A stretch of 10,646 nt of DNA, from contig CALFMA010000495.1 of the NCBI GenBank assembly GCA_937880065.1, positions 1-10,646 on the forward strand, written 5' to 3'. A program made the translations under genes and the position numbers. The notes beneath the pieces were generated by a model. That model was not told the origin of the DNA. It searched no databases and saw nothing but the letters and a program-made list of their open reading frames with translations. Below, piece after piece: positions 1-5,547 of this stretch; the first letter of the stretch is position 1, and every line of letters begins with the position of its first letter. Source of the DNA: an uncultured Ruminococcus sp. Its GTDB lineage: Bacteria > Bacillota_A > Clostridia > Oscillospirales > Ruminococcaceae.

Positions 1-2
1 AT

Positions 3-629
3 ATGAAAGCTCTCACAAAGGCTGATGACCTTTCAAGAGCGTCAATTCCTTTTGACAAGGAGCGTCACGGCTTCGTTTTAAGTGAGGGAAGCGGTGTTCT
101 CGTTTTAGAGGAATACGAACACGCTAAGGCAAGAGGTGCTAAGATTTACGCTGAAATCGCAGGCTACGGCGCTACCGATGACGGCTATCATATGACATCT
201 CCTATGCCTACAGGCGAGGCAGCAGCTATGGGTATGACTCTTGCAATGCAGGAGGCAGGTGTTACACCTGCTGAGGTTGACTACATCAACGCTCACGGCA
301 CTTCAACAGGTCTTAACGACAAGTATGAAACAGCCGCTATAAAGCTTGCATTCGGTGATGAAGCTGAAAATGTAAAAATCAACTCCACAAAGTCAATGAC
401 AGGTCATCTTCTCGGTGCAGCAGGTGCTATTGAAGCTATCGTTGTTGCAAAATCCATTGAGGAGGGACTTATTCACGCTACTGTGGGATATAAAGTTCCC
501 GATGAGGAATGTGACCTCAATTACTGTGTAAACGGAAATATTCAGCAGGAGATAAATGCCGCACTTTCAAATTCTCTCGGATTCGGCGGTCATAACGGAA
601 CTCTCTGCTTCAAAAAAGTTAAGGAATAA
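3..629 (+). CDS. fabF: 3-oxoacyl-ACP synthase II (FabF), C-terminal part, 5' truncated
   Basis: Condenses malonyl-ACP with acyl-ACP in the elongation step of type II fatty acid synthesis, in the cytoplasm. The visible 208 residues are the C-terminal half of a protein that is normally about 410 residues. The thiolase-fold catalytic histidines are present: NAHGTST with His98 and the STKSMTGH motif with Lys130 and His135, followed by the glycine-rich GFGGHN near the C-terminus (193-198). The active-site cysteine lies upstream of the window and cannot be checked. The ATG at position 3 is an internal methionine (family members read through MKALTK-like sequence here), so the reading frame is open at the left edge and bases 1-2 belong to the previous codon. 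The gene ends 10 bases before accB, as the first visible gene of the fab/acc operon. Identification is secure. Confidence 0.95.
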   Translation: MKALTKADDLSRASIPFDKERHGFVLSEGSGVLVLEEYEHAKARGAKIYAEIAGYGATDDGYHMTSPMPTGEAAAMGMTLAMQEAGVTPAEVDYINAHGTSTGLNDKYETAAIKLAFGDEAENVKINSTKSMTGHLLGAAGAIEAIVVAKSIEEGLIHATVGYKVPDEECDLNYCVNGNIQQEINAALSNSLGFGGHNGTLCFKKVKE

Positions 630-639
630 GGTGACGGCT

Positions 640-1104
640 ATGTGTAAAATTTTCGATTCAGTTGAGCTTGAAACAGTTGAAAAGCTTGCTAAAATTGTAA
701 AGGACAACGAGCTTTCTGAAATCTCAATTTCCAACGATGATTTCAATATCACTATCAAGGGCAAGAAATGTCCTCCCCCTGCCCCTGTAATGCCTATGGG
801 TATGCCAATGACTGCTCCTACAGCTGCACCTGTGCAGACAGCAGATGCTCCAAAGGCTGAAATTGCAGAGGGAAATGTAGTGAAATCTCCCATTGTAGGC
901 ACTTTCTATCAGGCACCCTCACCTGATAAGCCGCCTTTTGTAAAGGTTGGCGACAAGGTGAAAAAGGGCGATGTCATTATGATTATCGAGTCAATGAAGC
1001 TTATGAATGAAGTTCAGTCCGAATTCGACGGCACAGTTGAAAAAATCCTCGTTACAAATGGTGAGGCTGTTGAGTTTGACCAACCTATTATGATTATCAA
1101 GTAA
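640..1104 (+). CDS. accB: Biotin carboxyl carrier protein of acetyl-CoA carboxylase
   Basis: Carries the biotin that shuttles carboxyl groups from AccC to the AccAD transferase in acetyl-CoA carboxylase, which makes malonyl-CoA. The 154-residue protein has an N-terminal helix-rich segment (1-43), a Pro/Ala/Met-rich linker (about 45-70) and a C-terminal biotinyl domain. The biotin site is ESMKLMNE with Lys120 as the expected biotinylated residue. It carries Ser where many family members have Ala before MKLM. The frame is open upstream into fabF (to an ATG at 556), but the ATG at 640 is preferred: AAGG sits 8 bases upstream, just after the fabF stop, and the protein then begins with the usual BCCP-type N-terminus. 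A GTG at 631 in the same frame is a weaker alternative. The gap to fabZ is 11 bases. Confidence 0.94.
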   Translation: MCKIFDSVELETVEKLAKIVKDNELSEISISNDDFNITIKGKKCPPPAPVMPMGMPMTAPTAAPVQTADAPKAEIAEGNVVKSPIVGTFYQAPSPDKPPFVKVGDKVKKGDVIMIIESMKLMNEVQSEFDGTVEKILVTNGEAVEFDQPIMIIK

Positions 1105-1115
1105 GGGGGAGCAAA

Positions 1116-1568
1116 ATGTCAGATATTTTAATGAATAAAGAGCAGATAATGGAAATTATCCCCCACCGTGACCCATTTCTTCTCATTGACGAAATCGTTG
1201 AAATGGAAGTTGGCGTTAAGGTAAAGGCAAGAAAATACATCAAAGAGGACGATTTCTGGTTCAAGGGACATTTCCCCGATTACCCTGTAACCCCAGGTGT
1301 GCTTATGGTTGAAATGCTTGCACAGGCAGGTGCTGTATGTATGCTTTCAAAGCCTGAATTCAAGGGAAAAATCGGACTTTTCGGCGGAATTGACAAGGCT
1401 AAGTTCCGCAGACAGGTTGTTCCCGGAGATGTCCTTGACCTTGAAGTTGAAATAATCCGTCAGAGAGGTCCGATCGGAACAGGTAAGGCACTTGCATCCG
1501 TTGACGGCGAAAAGGCAGTTTCCTGCGAAATTACCTTTGTTGTTGCAGACGGTGAAAATAAGTCATAA
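1116..1568 (+). CDS. fabZ: 3-hydroxyacyl-ACP dehydratase FabZ
   Basis: Dehydrates 3-hydroxyacyl-ACP to trans-2-enoyl-ACP in fatty acid elongation. The 150-residue length is normal for this single hot-dog-fold enzyme. The N-terminal signature IPHRDPFLLID is at 15-25. The active-site segment GHFPDYPVTPG contains His52, and the catalytic acid is Glu66 in the following helix (VEMLAQAG). A strong Shine-Dalgarno sequence, AAGGGGGAG, starts directly after the accB stop and precedes the ATG at 1116. The position between accB and accC is the common Firmicute order. Nothing distinguishes it from FabA-type isomerases except this context and the short FabZ-like length, both of which favour FabZ. Confidence 0.95.
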   Translation: MSDILMNKEQIMEIIPHRDPFLLIDEIVEMEVGVKVKARKYIKEDDFWFKGHFPDYPVTPGVLMVEMLAQAGAVCMLSKPEFKGKIGLFGGIDKAKFRRQVVPGDVLDLEVEIIRQRGPIGTGKALASVDGEKAVSCEITFVVADGENKS

Positions 1569-1580
1569 TGGAGTACAGTA

Positions 1581-2930
1581 ATGTTTAAGAAAGTATTGAT
1601 TGCTAACCGTGGAGAAATTGCGGTTCGTATTATCCGTGCCTGCCGTGAGCTTGGTGTACGCTGTGTGGCTGTTTATTCCACCGCTGACAGAAATGCCCTT
1701 CACGCACAGATTGCCGATGAAGCGGTTTGTATAGGCCCTCCAGCCACAAAGGACAGCTACCTCAATATGAACGCTGTAATTCAGGCGGCTATAAATGTAG
1801 GTGCAGAGGCTATTCACCCAGGTTTCGGATTTCTCTCGGAAAATGCGGAATTTGCAAGACTCTGTGAAAAAAGCGGAATTGTTTTCATCGGTCCGTCATA
1901 TAAATCTATCGAAATGCTGGGAGATAAGGCGGCTGCAAAGGAAACTATGGCGGCGGCGGGAGTTCCCGTAATCCCCGGTTCCAAGGGCGCTGTAAGAAGC
2001 ATTGACGAGGCTAAGGAAATCGCTGAAAAATGCGGTTATCCTGTCCTTGTAAAGGCATCGGCAGGGGGCGGCGGCAGAGGTATCCGCCGTGTTGATTCAC
2101 CCGATGACCTTGAATCACAGATTATCGCCGCACAGCAGGAGGCACTCTCATTCTTCGGCGATGATACGGTATATATTGAAAAATTCCTTGTAAATCCCCA
2201 CCACGTTGAAATTCAGATTATGGCGGATAAAATGGGCAATACTATTTATCTCGGAGAGCGTGACTGCTCTATGCAGCGTCGTAATCAGAAAATTCTCGAG
2301 GAATGTCCCTCACCTGTGGTAAATGCCGAACTCCGTGAAAAAATGGGTAAGGCAGCTGTTACTGCGGCTAAGGAGTGCGGATATTATAATGCAGGTACAA
2401 TTGAATTCCTCGTTGATGAGGAACGTAATTTCTATTTTATGGAAATGAATACACGTATTCAGGTTGAACATCCTATAACTGAGGAAATTACAGGCTTTGA
2501 CCTTGTAAAGGCACAGATTGAAGTTGCCTCGGGTACACCTCTCCGTGTATCACAGGAGGATATAAAGCTTACAGGCCACGCTATTGAGTGCCGCATAAAT
2601 GCTGAAAATCCCGATATGGACTTCCGTCCCTCACCCGGTACTATAAATGCCCTCTACGTCCCCGGAGGCCCCGGTATACGTATTGACAGCGCTGTTTATC
2701 AGGGCTACACAATTACGCCATACTACGACTCTATGATAAGCAAGCTTATTGTTCACGGTGCTGACCGTGATGAGGCTATACGCAAAATGAGGTGGGCATT
2801 ATCCGAATTTATCGTTGACGGAGTTGATACAAATATCGACTTCCAGCTTGAAATTATCAAGCAGCCCGAATTCCTTGGAGGAAATTACGACAACGGTTTC
2901 CTTACAAGATATATGAAAACTCGTAAATAA
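1581..2930 (+). CDS. accC: Biotin carboxylase subunit of acetyl-CoA carboxylase
   Basis: ATP-dependent carboxylation of the biotin on AccB, the first half-reaction of acetyl-CoA carboxylase. The 449-residue protein is full length for the family. It opens with FKKVLIANRGEIAVR (2-16), has the ATP-grasp glycine loop AGGGGRG (161-167), the MQRRNQK segment (231-237), and the catalytic stretch EMNTRIQVEHP with Glu288, Asn290 and Arg292. Other conserved positions seen are Lys116, Lys158, His207-His208, Glu275 and Arg338. The ATG at 1581 has a GGAG seven bases upstream, in the 12-base gap after fabZ. No pyruvate-carboxylase or propionyl-type C-terminal extension is present, and it lies in an acc operon, so a stand-alone fatty-acid carboxylase subunit is the clear reading. 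Confidence 0.97.
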   Translation: MFKKVLIANRGEIAVRIIRACRELGVRCVAVYSTADRNALHAQIADEAVCIGPPATKDSYLNMNAVIQAAINVGAEAIHPGFGFLSENAEFARLCEKSGIVFIGPSYKSIEMLGDKAAAKETMAAAGVPVIPGSKGAVRSIDEAKEIAEKCGYPVLVKASAGGGGRGIRRVDSPDDLESQIIAAQQEALSFFGDDTVYIEKFLVNPHHVEIQIMADKMGNTIYLGERDCSMQRRNQKILEECPSPVVNAELREKMGKAAVTAAKECGYYNAGTIEFLVDEERNFYFMEMNTRIQVEHPITEEITGFDLVKAQIEVASGTPLRVSQEDIKLTGHAIECRINAENPDMDFRPSPGTINALYVPGGPGIRIDSAVYQGYTITPYYDSMISKLIVHGADRDEAIRKMRWALSEFIVDGVDTNIDFQLEIIKQPEFLGGNYDNGFLTRYMKTRK

Positions 2931-2944
2931 GGCGGTGAATACAG

Positions 2945-3790
2945 ATGTTTGAAGATTTTTTTAAGGTTGTAAAGCACCGTTTTAACAACGGCGATGAGGA
3001 AGAAACATTCCCCACCGTCAAATGTCCCAGATGTCAGAGCAATATCCACGCAGAGCGATATGAGGAACTGAATAAAGTCTGCCCTAACTGCAATTACCAC
3101 GGCAGATTGACTGCAAGGGAGCGTATCGCCCTTACATTCGACAAGGACAGCTTTGAGGAATTCGACAGCGGAATGATAAGCTGCGACCCCATAAGTTTCC
3201 CCGAATATCCAGAAAAACAGGCACAGCTTCGTGAAGCTACGGGACTTAATGACGCTATTGTGACAGGCGTAGGTCTTATCAAGGGACAAAAAGCTGTTGC
3301 AGGTATTATGGACTCCCGTTATATGATGGCTTCTATGGGAAGCGTTGTAGGCGAAAAAATTGCCCGTGCCTTTGAATATGCCACAGAGAATAATCTCCCT
3401 GTTATTATGTTTACAGCATCGGGCGGTGCTCGTATGCAGGAGGGTATCGTTTCCCTTATGCAAATGGCTAAAACATCGGGAGCAGTAAAGCTCCACAGCG
3501 ACAATGGCGGATTGTACATAACAGTTCTCACCGACCCCACAACAGGCGGTGTAACTGCAAGCTTTGCGTCATTGGGCGATATTATCATAGCTGAGCCGAA
3601 AATTCTTATAGGCTTTGCAGGCAGACGAGTTATTGAAAGCACAATGAAACAGCGTTTGCCCGAGGATTTCCAGCTTGCAGAATTTATGCAGGAAAAAGGC
3701 TTTGTTGATATGATTGTTGAAAGAAAGAAAATGCGTAAAACTCTTGCAAAAATTCTTTCAATTCACGCACCTGAAGAAAAGGAGGTCTGA
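2945..3790 (+). CDS. accD: Acetyl-CoA carboxylase carboxyltransferase subunit beta
   Basis: The beta half of the carboxyltransferase that moves the carboxyl group from carboxybiotin to acetyl-CoA. The 281-residue protein has the diagnostic N-terminal zinc ribbon, CPRC and CPNC with Cys27, Cys30, Cys46 and Cys49. A crotonase-fold domain follows, with ASGGARMQEG (158-167) and TDPTTGGVTASFA (196-208), which help form the oxyanion hole and CoA site. The ATG at 2945 follows accC by 14 bases, with a GGCGGTGAA stretch upstream as a moderate ribosome binding site. The coding 3' end contains the AAAAGGAGG that serves as Shine-Dalgarno for accA, so accD and accA are very likely co-translated in equal amounts, as needed for the alpha2-beta2 complex. 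Confidence 0.96.
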   Translation: MFEDFFKVVKHRFNNGDEEETFPTVKCPRCQSNIHAERYEELNKVCPNCNYHGRLTARERIALTFDKDSFEEFDSGMISCDPISFPEYPEKQAQLREATGLNDAIVTGVGLIKGQKAVAGIMDSRYMMASMGSVVGEKIARAFEYATENNLPVIMFTASGGARMQEGIVSLMQMAKTSGAVKLHSDNGGLYITVLTDPTTGGVTASFASLGDIIIAEPKILIGFAGRRVIESTMKQRLPEDFQLAEFMQEKGFVDMIVERKKMRKTLAKILSIHAPEEKEV

Positions 3791-3793
3791 GCC

Positions 3794-4600
3794 GTGGAAA
3801 ACAATAAAACTGCATGGGAACGGCTTACTCTCGTTCACACAAAGGGCAGACCGACTATAAGAGATTATATTCCCCTTATTTTTACGGATTTCTGCGAAAT
3901 GCACGGTGATCGTCTTTTTGGCGATGACCATGCTATAATTGGCGGAATTGCACGTCTTGACGGCAAACCTGTTACAATTATCGCACAGGTAAAGGGCAGA
4001 GATTTAAATGAAAACAAGGACTGCAATTTTGCAATGCCATTGCCTGAGGGTTACAGAAAGGCTCTCCGCCTTGCTAAGCAGGCTGAGAAGTTCCACCGCC
4101 CTGTAATCTGCTTTATAGATACCCCAGGTGCATATGCAGGTATGGCGGCTGAGGAACGTGGACAGGGTGAAGCCATTGCAAAAAATATTGCGGAATTTAT
4201 GACTCTCCGCACACCTGTTATTTCAATCGTTCTCGGTGAGGGCGGCAGCGGAGGAGCGCTTGCCCTTGGTGTATGCGATGAACTTGCTATGCTTGAAAAT
4301 GCACAGTACTCTGTTGTATCTCCGAGAGGTTTTGCGTCAATCCTCTGGAAAGATGCGTCCCGTGAGGAAGAAGCCTGCAATATTATGCAGGTTACAGCCG
4401 ATGATATGGTGCGTCTTGGGGTTGCGGAAACCATAATCGAGGAGCCTTTGGGAGGCGCACATAACGATTTAGACAAAATTTCCGAAAATATTAAAGAATA
4501 TTTGTCACTCAAAATTGAAGAAAAATGTCAAAAAGATATTGACGAATTGCTAAAAGCAAGGTATACTAAGTTTAGGAAAATCGGTGAGTTCACAGAATAG
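3794..4600 (+). CDS. accA: Acetyl-CoA carboxylase carboxyltransferase subunit alpha
   Basis: The alpha half of carboxyltransferase; pairs with AccD to produce malonyl-CoA. The 268 residues match the short Gram-positive form, which lacks much of the N-terminal helical extension of the 319-residue E. coli protein. Visible motifs include FIDTPGAYAG (107-116), the glycine-rich GEGGSGGALALG (148-159) and SVVSPRGFASILWKD (173-187). Translation starts at a GTG (3794): AAAAGGAGG ends 8 bases upstream and the next in-frame methionine is residue 36, inside the conserved core. Only 3 bases separate it from accD. The last ~20 codons also contain the predicted promoter for acpP. It closes the acc operon; no intrinsic terminator is obvious after it, so read-through into acpP is possible. 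Confidence 0.96.
   Translation: MENNKTAWERLTLVHTKGRPTIRDYIPLIFTDFCEMHGDRLFGDDHAIIGGIARLDGKPVTIIAQVKGRDLNENKDCNFAMPLPEGYRKALRLAKQAEKFHRPVICFIDTPGAYAGMAAEERGQGEAIAKNIAEFMTLRTPVISIVLGEGGSGGALALGVCDELAMLENAQYSVVSPRGFASILWKDASREEEACNIMQVTADDMVRLGVAETIIEEPLGGAHNDLDKISENIKEYLSLKIEEKCQKDIDELLKARYTKFRKIGEFTE
4539..4567 (+). promoter_or_regulatory. Predicted sigma-A promoter for acpP, inside accA
   Basis: TTGACG at 4539-4544 and TATACT at 4562-4567 are separated by exactly 17 bases. Each box differs from the consensus by one base. The predicted transcription start is near 4574, inside the accA coding region, giving an acpP leader of about 197 bases. The site overlaps codons for the C-terminal tail of AccA. 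It would allow acpP to be expressed separately from, and more strongly than, the acc operon. Confidence 0.6.
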
Positions 4601-4770
4601 CTGATTTTAAAAGGGAGTTTCCGAGAAGAAAAAGCCTTCGGTTGACTGTATATAGCGGATTTTCGTGAATATACGACTTAAAATCCAAATGGCGGAGAAT
4701 TTTTTCGGATATTCCACAAAATAAAAATGGCGGGAAAACCGCATAAATCAAAAGATGGAGGAAAAAAATT
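4574..4770 (+). promoter_or_regulatory. Predicted structured leader of acpP
   Basis: The interval from the predicted start to the acpP ATG includes 170 bases with no gene. It contains several inverted repeats: an 8-bp arm pair at 4577-4584/4601-4608 (one G-U) right at the predicted 5' end, CCG..AAG with CTTCGG at 4621-4641, GGATTTT/AAAATCC at 4657-4663/4680-4686, and GCGG/CCGC at 4730-4733/4739-4742. The stretch AAATGGCGG occurs twice (4687 and 4725). No known riboswitch class is recognised. The acpP Shine-Dalgarno (GGAGG) is at its 3' end. Function is inference; the inverted repeats are seen directly. Confidence 0.35.
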
Positions 4771-5001
4771 ATGGTATTTGACAAGGTTAAAGAGCTTATT
4801 GTTGATCAGCTCGGAGTGGAAGAGGATATTGTTACTTCTGACGCAAGCATTCAGGACGATCTCGGTGCAGATTCTCTTGACATCGTTGACCTCATTCAGA
4901 CAATCGAGGACGAGTATGATCTCTCTATTCCCGATGAGGCTGTTGAGAACATCAAGACAGTTGGCGATATCGTTGCTTACATCGAGAACAACTGCGATTA
5001 A
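4771..5001 (+). CDS. acpP: Acyl carrier protein
   Basis: Carries growing acyl chains on a 4'-phosphopantetheine arm during fatty acid synthesis and delivers them to phospholipid acyltransferases. The 76-residue acidic protein has the invariant modification motif GADSLD with Ser35, followed by the recognition-helix sequence [15 protein letters not shown] strong GGAGG lies upstream of the ATG. It follows accA by 170 bases instead of sitting next to fabH or fabD, and it has its own promoter in accA and its own terminator at 5268-5302. That fits the high copy number normally needed for ACP. The C-terminus ends NNCD, with one cysteine (Cys75) in an otherwise ordinary ACP. A dedicated ACP of a secondary pathway cannot be excluded, but the context favours the housekeeping one. 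Confidence 0.95.
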   Translation: MVFDKVKELIVDQLGVEEDIVTSDASIQDDLGADSLDIVDLIQTIEDEYDLSIPDEAVENIKTVGDIVAYIENNCD

Positions 5002-5002
5002 T

Positions 5003-5020
5003 TTAATTCGTAATGCATAA
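5003..5020 (+). repeat. 18-bp direct repeat, copy 1
   Basis: TTAATTCGTAATGCATAA occurs here, just after the acpP stop, and again identically at 5241-5258. The two copies bracket a heptad-repeat array and the MITE-like element. The copies may mark a duplication made when the 238-base interval was inserted, or they may be members of a dispersed AT-rich intergenic repeat. Confidence 0.7.
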
Positions 5021-5030
5021 TTGAAAAGCC

Positions 5031-5058
5031 ATTAGCCGTTAGCTTTTAGCTTTTAGCT
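5031..5058 (+). repeat. TTAGC heptanucleotide array (forward)
   Basis: Four tandem 7-base units read ATTAGCC, GTTAGCT, TTTAGCT, TTTAGCT, with consensus NTTAGCY. The same family occurs in the opposite orientation at 5351-5380 and as both arms of a palindrome at 8504-8582. It lies downstream of acpP, outside any plausible coding sequence. Confidence 0.75.
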
Positions 5059-5078
5059 ATTGGTTGGTGTGGTTTTAT

Positions 5079-5244
5079 TTAAGGGCATCTCTAAAAACCC
5101 CTTTTGAGAAAAAACAGCTATGCACGACATCTGCTGCGTCAACCTCCCTCGGAGTGCGGCAGCACGCCTTCGGCAGGTTTCCTTGCAGCTACCGCACCTA
5201 TCTGTTTTTTCTTTAATCAAACGGGTTTTTAGAGATGCCCTTAA
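5079..5244. mobile_element. MITE-like palindromic element with TTAA ends
   Basis: A perfect 22-bp inverted repeat joins 5079-5100 to 5223-5244. Each end is TTAA followed by the 18-bp terminus GGGCATCTCTAAAAACCC. Further inside, AGAAAAAACAG (5107-5117) pairs with CTGTTTTTTCT (5202-5212), and GTGC (5154-5157) pairs with GCAC (5162-5165). The last two pairs share the same centre, 5159.5. The arms between are also imperfectly complementary, so the 158-bp core can fold into one long hairpin. It has no transposase. TTAA at both ends is consistent with a 4-bp target duplication, as made by some IS5-type elements, but the transposase family is not identified. It is richer in GC in the middle than the surrounding AT-rich spacer. 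Confidence 0.7.
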
Positions 5245-5258
5245 TTCGTAATGCATAA
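5241..5258 (+). repeat. 18-bp direct repeat, copy 2
   Basis: Identical to the copy at 5003-5020. Its first four bases are the right-hand TTAA of the MITE-like element, so the element appears to have inserted at the TTAA that begins this repeat. Confidence 0.7.
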
Positions 5259-5267
5259 CGTAATTAT

Positions 5268-5302
5268 ATGGACGACGGAAATTATTTCTGCCGTCCATTT
5301 TT
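5268..5302 (+). terminator. Intrinsic terminator, probably of acpP
   Basis: Two 14-base arms (5268-5281 and 5285-5298) flank a 3-base loop (TTA). They form 12 Watson-Crick pairs, one G-U pair and one mismatch, with a GC-rich base (ATGGACG/CGTCCAT), and are followed by TTTT and then C. It is 267 bases past the acpP stop, because the repeat array and the MITE-like element lie between. Confidence 0.8.
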
Positions 5303-5350
5303 CGTTATTAAAGCCGTTAGCTTTTTGAAATGACAGAAAATTATCCGCCG

Positions 5351-5380
5351 TCCTAAAAGCTAATAGCTAAAGGCTAATGA
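5351..5380 (-). repeat. TTAGC heptanucleotide array (reverse)
   Basis: Read on the minus strand, this stretch gives ATTAGCC, TTTAGCT, ATTAGCT and TTTAGGA, the same NTTAGCY heptads as at 5031-5058. The two arrays face each other across about 290 bases that hold the MITE-like element and the acpP terminator. They could pair as the arms of a large palindrome. Confidence 0.7.
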
Positions 5381-5383
5381 CTA

Positions 5384-5405
5384 TTAAAAAGCTAACGCTT
5401 TTTAA
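5384..5405. terminator. Symmetrical hairpin with A/T-rich arms
   Basis: TTAAAAAGC (5384-5392) and GCTTTTTAA (5397-5405) form a 9-bp stem around the loop TAAC. A-tract and T-tract flanks make it terminator-like on either strand, though it has only two G-C pairs. AAAAAGCTAAC (5386-5396) is also the exact complement of GTTAGCTTTTT at 5316-5326, so two alternative foldings are possible. Role unproven. Confidence 0.4.
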
Positions 5406-5446
5406 AATTAATAGAAAAACTTGTTGTATTTGTCGATTAATTCCGC

Positions 5447-5475
5447 TTTACTTTTTTTGTGAAATGGTGTATAAT
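5447..5475 (+). promoter_or_regulatory. Predicted sigma-A promoter for plsA
   Basis: TTTACT (5447-5452) and a perfect TATAAT (5470-5475) are separated by 17 bases. The predicted start is near 5482, about 66 bases before the plsA ATG. The region upstream is AT-rich. This makes plsA-plsR-psd a transcription unit separate from acpP. Confidence 0.65.
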
Positions 5476-5487
5476 TATAGAGTATAC

Positions 5488-5533
5488 GATTTTATGATTG
5501 TAAAACAGGCATAAAATCACCAAATCTGATTTT
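5488..5533 (+). promoter_or_regulatory. Overlapping alternative hairpins in the plsA leader
   Basis: GATTTTATG (5488-5496) is the perfect complement of CATAAAATC (5510-5518). AAAATCA (5513-5519) is in turn the perfect complement of TGATTTT (5527-5533), which ends just upstream of the AAGAGG Shine-Dalgarno (5536-5541). The two stems share 5513-5518 and cannot coexist. The first inverted repeat could instead be an operator for a dimeric regulator just downstream of the start site. Both readings are inference. Confidence 0.35.
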
Positions 5534-5547
5534 TTAAGAGGCATATT

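Noticed and set aside
2885..3496. 203-residue minus-strand reading frame opposite accD
   Set aside because: It lies entirely opposite the ends of accC and accD. The translation is rich in Cys and His and has no family resemblance.
4642..4672. TTGACT with GAATAT as a second acpP promoter
   Set aside because: The spacing is 19 bases and the -10 box is poor; the TTGACG-17-TATACT pair upstream is far better.
4689..4724. 11-codon leader peptide frame (starts MAENFFGY) upstream of acpP
   Set aside because: There is no convincing Shine-Dalgarno and no regulatory residue run, such as repeated codons for one amino acid.
4727..5020. 97-residue plus-strand reading frame overlapping acpP
   Set aside because: It is the other-frame shadow of acpP. 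The acpP frame has the GADSLD motif and the GGAGG at the proper spacing.
5053..5298. 81-residue minus-strand reading frame in the acpP-plsA gap
   Set aside because: It runs through the MITE-like palindrome and the terminator hairpin, so its openness comes from repeat structure; no family resemblance is seen.
5332..5353. Decayed partial copy of the acpP terminator sequence
   Set aside because: GACAGAAA..TTAT..GCCGTCC resembles 5271-5295, but gaps are needed and no hairpin forms; too weak to claim.
5031..5380. CRISPR-like array
   Set aside because: The repeat unit is 7 bases with no spacers, and it occurs in facing orientations; there are no cas genes.
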